Origin: Chromatiales bacterium
GTDB lineage: Bacteria > Pseudomonadota > Gammaproteobacteria > Chromatiales > Chromatiaceae
DNA: 11,315 bases
Assembly (NCBI GenBank): GCA_024762485.1
Contig: JANTHH010000078.1
Span: forward strand, 1 to 11,315
Direction: 5' to 3'
In this document: piece by piece, positions 6,333 to 11,315 of the stretch
Layout of the letters: each line of letters opens with the position of its first letter
Numbering within the stretch: position 1 is the first letter of the stretch
Program-made: the position numbers and the translations under genes
The notes under the pieces: generated by a model
The model's input: only the letters and a program-made list of their open reading frames with translations
Databases searched by the model: none
What the model was told of the DNA's origin: nothing

Positions 6333-7168
6333 GGCGATTCCAGCAAGGAGGAGAGTTTTCGGCTGTCGCCCCAGAATGCCAGGGGCTCGTAATCCGGATA
6401 ACCATAGGCCCCGCGCTCGAGCTCCACGCTCACTCCCTCCGTCGCAAACCACCCTTCCACCATTGAGCGGATCGACCTGGGGGCGTTCGAGCACAAATTG
6501 ACAACACCTGCACCTGCACCGGTCAGAACCAGCCTTACGAGCCGTTCTGCCGCCTCTTCCACGGGCAGATAATCCCGCAGCTGTTCGCCGGGCGACATGG
6601 GAAAGCTATCGACTCCATCCGCGATGGCCTTTTGGACCTGGGCATAAAGCGTGTGAGCTGGCTGGCCTTGCCCGTACAGGTAGAAAAACCGCGCCCAGTC
6701 GAGTGCAAAATGCCGCGTCTGCTGGAGGAAGCACAAGTGCCTGTACAGGGCCAGCTTGGCATGGCCGTAGGCAGTCGCTGGCTCGGATGGCAGATCCTCG
6801 TGCAGACAACCCGATTGCAGCCCATATTCCAGACAGGTACCTGCAACACACAGGTATCCCAGACCTGCCTCCACCAGCCGCTTGAGGAACAGGTAGTGTC
6901 TCGGCAACAGAATCTCGAAATGGTCGATGCTGTGGAAGTCGTTCAGCTCGCCCCACGCCAGGTGGATCATACGATCGACTCGAGCCAGGTATTCGATCAC
7001 ACCCGGGGCCGGCGAAGCAACATCCAGGCGCTCCCAATGCACCCCGGGCCTGCGCTCTTCACCAGGCGGATTGCGGCTGACCGCAAGCACCTCGATATTG
7101 CGCCGCAGCAGGGCTGTCACCACGTGACGACCGATGAACCCCGTTGCGCCGGTAACCACAACCCTCAT
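6329..7168 (-). CDS. NAD(P)-dependent sugar epimerase/dehydratase family (extended SDR), probable 4-ketoreductase
   Basis: A 279-residue extended short-chain dehydrogenase. The Rossmann dinucleotide motif GATGFIG is at residues 7-13, the conserved Asp of DVASP is at 49, a Ser/Thr-position residue is T111 (VAGTCLEYG), and the catalytic pair is Y134-x3-K138 (AYGHAK). RDYLPVEEAA (198-207) corresponds to the RDY-H/P-V-D substrate-side motif of nucleotide-sugar enzymes. Its place directly after the dehydratase, epimerase and C-methyltransferase makes reduction of the 4-keto group of the methylated CDP-sugar the most economical role, finishing the donor. An epimerase role is the alternative. It is shorter than typical GalE-type proteins (about 330), which is usual for 4-ketoreductases. 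Overlaps both neighbours by ATGA junctions. Confidence 0.82.
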   Translation of the reverse strand: MRVVVTGATGFIGRHVVTALLRRNIEVLAVSRNPPGEERRPGVHWERLDVASPAPGVIEYLARVDRMIHLAWGELNDFHSIDHFEILLPRHYLFLKRLVEAGLGYLCVAGTCLEYGLQSGCLHEDLPSEPATAYGHAKLALYRHLCFLQQTRHFALDWARFFYLYGQGQPAHTLYAQVQKAIADGVDSFPMSPGEQLRDYLPVEEAAERLVRLVLTGAGAGVVNLCSNAPRSIRSMVEGWFATEGVSVELERGAYGYPDYEPLAFWGDSRKLSSLLESP

Positions 7169-8391
7169 TGGATAACCACCAGATCGGGTATGGCCAGCAT
7201 GAATTGTCCGCCCCACTCGCGAATACCGGCGCACTGCTGCATGACCTCCTCACGCAGGTTCCACGGCAGGATGACCAGGTAATCAGGATGTTCGTGGTCT
7301 AGGATCTCTTCCGATACGATCGGGATCCGGCTGCCCGGCATGAACTTCCCCTGCTTGGCCGGGTTGCGATCCACCACCCAGGGCAACAGGTCCGAACGCA
7401 CGCCAGCAAAGTTGAGCAGGGTATTGCCCTTGGCCGCGGCCCCATAGGCACCCGCCCGCTTGCCCTCCCGCTTCGTATCGACGAGGAAGGCAAGCAGGTC
7501 GTTCTTGATCCGCTCGGCGCGCTCCTGCAGGCCGCGATAATAGTCAGCGGTGCTCACGCCCAATTCCTGCTCCTCGGCAAGCAGTACTGTCACGGTCTCG
7601 CTGCGCTGGTGAGGGCCGCCCTTACGCTGGGCATGGACGCGCAGGCTGCCGCCATGGGTCGGCAAACGCTCGACGTCGAACACGGACAGGCCATTGGCGG
7701 CGAAGATGGTGTCCACCGCCGTGAGCGACAGATAGGAATAATGCTCATGGTAGATGGTGTCGAACTGCGCCTCTTCTATCAGCCGAACCAAGTGGGGAAA
7801 TTCAAACGTCGCCACCCCATCGGGCTTGAGCAATTCCGAGAATCCGCGCACGAAATCATTGATGTCCGGCACATGGGCCAGCACGTTGTTGGCGGTCATC
7901 AGGTCAGCCTGCAGACCCTCGGCATACAGTTGTTCGGCCAGTTGCACCCCAAAGAAGGCCTCGCGCGTTTCGATCCCTTTTTGTCGCGCCGCGGCCGCGG
8001 TACCGGCCGTCGGCTCGATGCCCAGGCAGGGGATGCCTCGCTGCCGGCTGTACTGCAACAGATAGCCGTCGTTGGAGGCCACTTCGATATGTAGCGAATC
8101 GCTTCCGAGGTTGAAACGTCCGGCCATTTGCTCCACATAGCGTTGCGCATGCGCCAACCAGCTGTCCGAATAAGAGCTGAAATACGCATAATCGCGGTCG
8201 AACAGGTGCTCTCGACCCACGAAGTCTTCGGTCTGCGCCAACCAACAACGCTCGCAGACCAGAACCCTCAATGGAAACCAGGATTCCGGGCCGTGCAGGT
8301 CTTCCGCCGAGAGGTAGGCATTGGATGGCGGTGCCGTACCCAAATCAATCATCGGCAAGCGCAGTTCGGCGCCACAATGACGGCAATTCAT
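7165..8391 (-). CDS. NDP-sugar C-methyltransferase, NovU/TylC3/EryBIII type
   Basis: A 408-residue protein, the normal length for this family, with all three modules. The N-terminal zinc domain has Cys3-x2-Cys6 and Cys46-x2-Cys49 (LVCERCWLAQTE). The SAM domain starts at IEVASNDGYLL (102-112), with the active-site signature YHEHYSYLS at 214-222. The C-terminal domain carries GAAAKGNTLLNF (317-328) and VDRNPAKQGKFMPGS (340-354). Known members add a methyl group to a carbon next to the 4-keto group of a nucleotide 6-deoxysugar (C-3 in TylC3 and TcaB9, C-5 in NovU). Here the expected substrate is the CDP-4-keto-6-deoxyhexose from rfbG and the epimerase. Whether C-3 or C-5 is methylated cannot be read from the sequence. 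The start ATG overlaps the epimerase stop as ATGA, and the stop overlaps the reductase start the same way. Confidence 0.88.
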   Translation of the reverse strand: MNCRHCGAELRLPMIDLGTAPPSNAYLSAEDLHGPESWFPLRVLVCERCWLAQTEDFVGREHLFDRDYAYFSSYSDSWLAHAQRYVEQMAGRFNLGSDSLHIEVASNDGYLLQYSRQRGIPCLGIEPTAGTAAAARQKGIETREAFFGVQLAEQLYAEGLQADLMTANNVLAHVPDINDFVRGFSELLKPDGVATFEFPHLVRLIEEAQFDTIYHEHYSYLSLTAVDTIFAANGLSVFDVERLPTHGGSLRVHAQRKGGPHQRSETVTVLLAEEQELGVSTADYYRGLQERAERIKNDLLAFLVDTKREGKRAGAYGAAAKGNTLLNFAGVRSDLLPWVVDRNPAKQGKFMPGSRIPIVSEEILDHEHPDYLVILPWNLREEVMQQCAGIREWGGQFMLAIPDLVVIQ

Positions 8392-8936
8392 GGTGCGATT
8401 CCCTCGAAATCGGGGGTCACTGGCGGCAGCCCTTGGTCGCGCGGCGAGCGTTGCGTCACGGGCAACGGCCAGTCGATGCCGATGGCGGCATCCAACGCAT
8501 CGAAGCCGCCTTCCCGTTCCGCATCATAGGGGGCGGTGTGCAGATAGAGCAACTCGCAGTCCTCGGCGAGCGTCTGGAACCCATGGGCGCAGCCTTCCGG
8601 GATCAGCAGGCTGCGGTGGTTGTCTGCAGAGAGTACCTCACCGTGCCACTGCAAGAAGGTGGGGGAGCCGGCGCGCAGGTCCACGGCCACATCGAACACC
8701 TCGCCGCGCAGGCAGCTGACGATCTTCAGTTCGGCAGACGGCGGATGCTGAAAATGCAGCCCGCGCAGGGCACCACGCTGCGCCGTGAGGGAACGGTTGA
8801 TCTGCCGGATCCGGCGACCGCCCAATACCGGGCCCAGCTCCTGGTCACAGAACAGACGCGCGAACCAGCCTCGCTCATCCCCCAGGGGTTGGCGTTCGAT
8901 CACCTGGACACCCTCGATTGCGGTGGGATGGAGCAT
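8388..8936 (-). CDS. RmlC-like 4-keto-6-deoxyhexose epimerase (dTDP-4-dehydrorhamnose 3,5-epimerase family)
   Basis: A 182-residue cupin-type epimerase, the usual family size. LRGLHFQ (residues 58-64) contains the catalytic base H61, GEVFDVAVDLR (79-89) is the core strand pair, and IPEGCAHGF (112-120) is the second conserved His region. Y137 and D167 (SPRDQGLP) fall where the acid Tyr and the Asp of the catalytic dyad are expected from Salmonella RmlC, so the enzyme should be active. With a CDP-glucose dehydratase upstream and no RmlA/B, the natural substrate is probably CDP-4-keto-6-deoxyglucose, not the dTDP form. It could invert C-3, C-5 or both. The ATG at 8936 shares a base with the upstream stop (TGATG); a start at 8951 would add five residues before the family's usual N-terminus. 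Confidence 0.88.
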   Translation of the reverse strand: MLHPTAIEGVQVIERQPLGDERGWFARLFCDQELGPVLGGRRIRQINRSLTAQRGALRGLHFQHPPSAELKIVSCLRGEVFDVAVDLRAGSPTFLQWHGEVLSADNHRSLLIPEGCAHGFQTLAEDCELLYLHTAPYDAEREGGFDALDAAIGIDWPLPVTQRSPRDQGLPPVTPDFEGIAP

Positions 8937-10000
8937 CAGGCGGGACACCATTCGGCCTCGTAGTGTTGCAGTTGCGCCTCGGTAAGCGCGGCAAGATCCT
9001 GTCCCTGCTGCCATGCAAGATACCAGTCCGCAGTCGCCTCGAGCGCCTTGTCCAACCGCCATACCGGCCGCCAACCCAGGCGCTGCCGGGCCTGGCTGCT
9101 GTCGAGTCGCAACAGCCCGGCCTCATGGGGTTGGGGAATGCGATCTTCGCTCCATCGCAACTCCGGGATTCGCTCCGCCAGGGAGTCCACCACCTCGCGC
9201 ACGGTGCAGATATCGGCCTCTTCCGGGCCGAAGTTCCAGGCACCTGCATAGTCGCTTCCGCTATCACACAGGCGCTCCGCCAGCATCAGATAAGCCCGCA
9301 AGGGCTCCAGCACATGCTGCCAGGGACGCACCGCCTCAGGGTAACGCAAGTGTAGCGTGTCCCCGGCAGCGCTGGCGCGAAACAGATCGGGCAACAGACG
9401 GTCTTCGGCAAAGTCGCCGCCGCCGATCACATTGCCGGCCCGCGCAGTGGCCACCGCGCAGTCGCCACTTTCGAAGAAGGATCGGCGGTAGGCGGTGGTG
9501 ACGATCTCTGCCGCCGCCTTGCTGGCGGAATAGGGGTCATGCCCGCCCAAGGCCTCGTTCTCCCGGTAGGGCCAGAGCCATTCGCGATTCTCGTAGCACT
9601 TGTCGCTGGTAATCACCACTACCGCTCGCACCTCGCCGCGTCCTCGCAGGGCTTCGAGCAGGTTGGCCGTGCCCATGACGTTGGCTTCCAGCGTCTCCAG
9701 CGGCTGGCGATAGGACGCCCGCACCAAAGGCTGCGCCGCCAGATGGAATACGATCTCGGGTCGGGTCGCGTCGACCACTTGACGCAGGCGCCTGGCATCG
9801 CGGATATCGGCCAGATGATGTGCCGCCAATCGCCCTTGCAAGTCAACCAATTCAAACAATGCAGGATCGGTGGGCGGTTCCAGCGCATAGCCCGTCACCT
9901 CTGCACCCAGGCGACTCAGCCACAATGCCAGCCAGCTTCCCTTGAAGCCGGTGTGGCCGGTGAGCAGGACACGCTTACCCTTCCAGAAGGACGGACTCAT
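8936..10000 (-). CDS. rfbG: CDP-glucose 4,6-dehydratase
   Basis: A 354-residue extended SDR, close to the known length of RfbG. It begins with FWKGKRVLLTGHTGFKGSWL (residues 5-24), whose GHTGFKGSW variant of the NAD loop marks CDP-glucose dehydratases. FHLAAQPLVRASY (85-97), TSDKCYEN (131-138) and the catalytic YSASK (157-161) follow, along with RPWQHVLEP in the second half. The enzyme removes water from CDP-glucose to give CDP-4-keto-6-deoxy-D-glucose, the branch point for CDP-linked deoxysugars. It follows rfbF with an ATGA overlap, as in many O-antigen loci, but the next genes differ from the abequose/tyvelose/paratose set: there is no C-3 dehydratase. A GAAGGTGTGGGA stretch before the ATG offers a ribosome site. 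Confidence 0.93.
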   Translation of the reverse strand: MSPSFWKGKRVLLTGHTGFKGSWLALWLSRLGAEVTGYALEPPTDPALFELVDLQGRLAAHHLADIRDARRLRQVVDATRPEIVFHLAAQPLVRASYRQPLETLEANVMGTANLLEALRGRGEVRAVVVITSDKCYENREWLWPYRENEALGGHDPYSASKAAAEIVTTAYRRSFFESGDCAVATARAGNVIGGGDFAEDRLLPDLFRASAAGDTLHLRYPEAVRPWQHVLEPLRAYLMLAERLCDSGSDYAGAWNFGPEEADICTVREVVDSLAERIPELRWSEDRIPQPHEAGLLRLDSSQARQRLGWRPVWRLDKALEATADWYLAWQQGQDLAALTEAQLQHYEAEWCPA

Positions 10001-10770
10001 TCCCACACCTTCCAGGGTGCCTGCCCACTGGCCCAGAGTTCCTCGAGGTGGTTCTTGTCTCGCAGGGTATCCATCGGCTGCCAAAAACCTTCGTGTTGAA
10101 AGGCCATTAGCTCACCTTGGCCCGCCAATGCCTCCAGCGGGGTGGATTCCCAACTGGTGAGGTCGCCCTCGATCAGTTCCAGCACCTGGGGCGACAGCAC
10201 GAAGAACCCGCCATTGATCCGGCTGCCATCTCCCCGGGGCTTTTCGGCGAAACCGCGTACCTGTCCGCCATCGAGCTGCAGCGCCCCGTAGCGACCAGGC
10301 GGGGCCACTGCGGTCACCGTCGCCAGTCGGCCATGCGACTCGTGAAACCGGCGCTGGGCACTGATATCGACGTCCGCCACACCATCACCATAGGTGAAGA
10401 AGAAATATGGCTCATCCTTTACATAACGAGCTACCCGCTTGAGCCGACCGCCGGTCAGGGTATCCTCACCAGTATCCACCAGTGTCACCCGCCAGGGCTC
10501 GGCGTTACGTTGATGCACCTCCATGCGGTTATGGGTCATGTCGAAGGTGACATCCGACATGTGCAGGAAATAGTTGGCGAAGTACTCCTTGATGACATAG
10601 CCCTTGTAGCCACAGCAGATGACGAACTCGTGCACCCCATGGGCCGAGTAGATCTTCATGATATGCCACAGGATCGGCCGCCCGCCGATCTCGATCATCG
10701 GCTTGGGTTTGAGATGCGTCTCTTCGGAGATCCGGGTCCCCAGCCCACCGGCCAGAATGACCGCCTTCAT
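9997..10770 (-). CDS. rfbF: Glucose-1-phosphate cytidylyltransferase
   Basis: A 257-residue protein, the standard length for RfbF. The N-terminus MKAVILAGGLGTRISEETHL carries the GGxGTR nucleotide loop, and KPKPMIEIGG (residues 21-30) has the reactive-site Lys. The metal-binding TYGDGVAD is at 126-133, EKP at 176-178, INGGFFV at 185-191 and FWQPMDTLRD at 229-238; the SEETHLKPKP and MDTLRDK forms separate it from RmlA-type thymidylyltransferases. It joins CTP and glucose-1-phosphate to CDP-glucose, the first step of the pathway. The ATG at 10770 has a GGAAGG ribosome site five bases upstream, the clearest in the operon, which fits its role as first gene. A TATAAT box and a hairpin lie in the 140-base region upstream. 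Confidence 0.94.
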   Translation of the reverse strand: MKAVILAGGLGTRISEETHLKPKPMIEIGGRPILWHIMKIYSAHGVHEFVICCGYKGYVIKEYFANYFLHMSDVTFDMTHNRMEVHQRNAEPWRVTLVDTGEDTLTGGRLKRVARYVKDEPYFFFTYGDGVADVDISAQRRFHESHGRLATVTAVAPPGRYGALQLDGGQVRGFAEKPRGDGSRINGGFFVLSPQVLELIEGDLTSWESTPLEALAGQGELMAFQHEGFWQPMDTLRDKNHLEELWASGQAPWKVWE

Positions 10771-10789
10771 CGCAACCTTCCCAGATTCT

Positions 10790-10810
10790 GGCAGGTATGA
10801 GCGGCCTGCC
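10790..10810 (-). promoter_or_regulatory. Leader hairpin upstream of rfbF
   Basis: GGCAGG and CCTGCC form a perfect 6-base GC-rich stem with a 9-base loop, between the predicted transcript start and the rfbF ribosome site. No T run follows, so it is not a plain terminator. I found no RfaH ops/JUMPStart core in this leader. It may stabilise the transcript or affect initiation; function unknown. Confidence 0.35.
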
Positions 10811-10829
10811 GGGTGAAACCAATTGGACA

Positions 10830-10858
10830 ATTATACCCAGGGTCCCCCTTGGAAGACG
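10830..10858 (-). promoter_or_regulatory. Candidate promoter of the ten-gene - strand operon
   Basis: On the - strand a perfect TATAAT lies at 10835-10830, about 60 bases before the rfbF ATG. The hexamer 17 bases upstream (CGTCTT, 10858-10853) is a poor -35, so an activator may be needed. Between them lies an imperfect inverted repeat (CCCAGGG-TCC-CCCTTGG, 10836-10852 on the + strand), and CCAATTGG (10819-10826) covers the expected start; either could be an operator. For the divergent + strand gene I see no convincing promoter in the same region. Confidence 0.5.
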
Positions 10859-10910
10859 CGTAAACAGGCCTTTTTGTGTAGGATTCGACCTCTCGCCGTA
10901 CCACAAGCCT

Positions 10911-11315
10911 ATGTCCGCACCTAGACCCACAAATTCCTTTCCCCTGTCAGTCTTCGTCATTGCGTGCAACGAGGAAGCACGCATCGGCGCGGTCCTCGAG
11001 GCGGCGAGGGCACTGAGCGACGATTTGGTGGTAGTCGATTCAGGCTCCACTGATCGCACCGTCGAGATCGCCGAGGCGGCCGGGGCACGGGTCTTCCACC
11101 GCGACTGGACAGGCTACGGCCCGCAGAAGCGATTCGCCGAGGAACAGTGCCGCCACGACTGGCTGCTCAATCTCGACGCCGACGAGGTGCTGTCACCCGA
11201 GCTGATCGAGGAGATCCACGCCCTGTTCGCGAATGGCGAACCACCGCTGCCGATGTACCGCATCAAGGTGACCACGGTCTATCCGGGCGATGAGAAGCCG
11301 CGTTGGCTGGCCGAG
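10911..11315 (+). CDS. WaaE/KdtX-like glycosyltransferase family 2, N-terminal part
   Basis: The reading frame is open from the ATG at 10911 to the window edge (135 codons), so the C-terminus is missing. LSVFVIACNEEARIG (residues 12-26), VVDSGSTDRT (41-50), the lysine-containing GYGPQKRFAEEQ (68-79) and LNLDADE (86-92) with its DxD are the pattern of the WaaE/KdtX (LPS core beta-1,4-glucosyltransferase) branch of family 2. Relatives act at the inner leaflet on lipid A-core. It is divergent from the rfbF operon, 140 bases apart. No Shine-Dalgarno sequence is seen before the ATG. The family is fairly certain; the acceptor is inferred, and related family 2 enzymes of capsule or O-antigen loci are an alternative. 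Confidence 0.8.
   Translation, partial: MSAPRPTNSFPLSVFVIACNEEARIGAVLEAARALSDDLVVVDSGSTDRTVEIAEAAGARVFHRDWTGYGPQKRFAEEQCRHDWLLNLDADEVLSPELIEEIHALFANGEPPLPMYRIKVTTVYPGDEKPRWLAE

Noticed and set aside
8271..8963. 230-codon open frame on the + strand over the epimerase gene
   Set aside because: GC-rich antisense shadow of a gene with complete RmlC catalytic residues; no domain or ribosome site.
8388..10770. A dTDP-rhamnose (rml) pathway, suggested by the RmlC-like gene
   Set aside because: The first two genes carry RfbF/RfbG signatures for CDP-glucose, and neither RmlA, RmlB nor RmlD is present in the window.
10117..10800. 227-codon open frame on the + strand over rfbF
   Set aside because: Antisense to an unambiguous cytidylyltransferase gene; no family resemblance.
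1..11315. CRISPR arrays, tRNA or rRNA genes, insertion sequences, attachment sites
   Set aside because: No direct repeat array, cloverleaf, transposase-like frame or paired terminal inverted repeats was seen on either strand.

Overview
The window looks like part of the surface-polysaccharide (O-antigen or LPS type) locus of a proteobacterium, probably a gammaproteobacterium. The grounds are a GC content of roughly 45 to 70 percent depending on the stretch, a partial WaaE/KdtX-like LPS glycosyltransferase at the right edge, a dense ten-gene sugar-nucleotide and glycan-modification operon, and a proteobacterial-style palindromic intergenic repeat near the left edge. The species cannot be named from the sequence.

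Left part (1-726, + strand): two tandem, related copies of a minimal nucleotidyltransferase (MNT) gene. The first is cut by the window edge and the second is complete. Each is followed by a GTGA stop/start overlap where a HEPN-type partner would be expected. After copy 1 only eight codons of that partner exist. After copy 2 there is a 57-codon truncated frame. This looks like a decaying MNT/HEPN toxin-antitoxin-like array. From 750 to 1880 (+) lies a CgeB-like glycosyltransferase.

Main part (10770 down to 1931, - strand): ten genes, tightly packed, read in this order: rfbF (glucose-1-phosphate cytidylyltransferase), rfbG (CDP-glucose 4,6-dehydratase), an RmlC-like epimerase, a NovU/TylC3-type C-methyltransferase, an NAD(P)-dependent sugar reductase/epimerase, a second NovU-like methyltransferase without zinc ligands, a CmcI-like ('cephalosporin hydroxylase' family) methyltransferase, a family 2 glycosyltransferase, a putative sugar O-methyltransferase, and a PAPS-type sulfotransferase. 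Five junctions are ATGA overlaps, one is TGATG and one may be GTGA. A TATAAT box and a leader hairpin precede rfbF.

Inferred pathway: glucose-1-P to CDP-glucose to CDP-4-keto-6-deoxyglucose, then epimerisation, C-methylation next to the 4-keto group, and 4-keto reduction. The product would be a CDP-activated, C-methyl-branched 6-deoxyhexose. The distal genes would transfer sugars and decorate the glycan with O-methyl and possibly sulfate groups. No C-3 dehydratase of the abequose/tyvelose type and no aminotransferase is present, so the sugar should keep its ring hydroxyls. GC falls in the distal half of the operon, which suggests assembly from two sources.

Right edge (10911-11315, +): the divergent start of a WaaE/KdtX-like glycosyltransferase. 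No flippase, polymerase, tRNA, rRNA, CRISPR array or insertion sequence is visible in the window.
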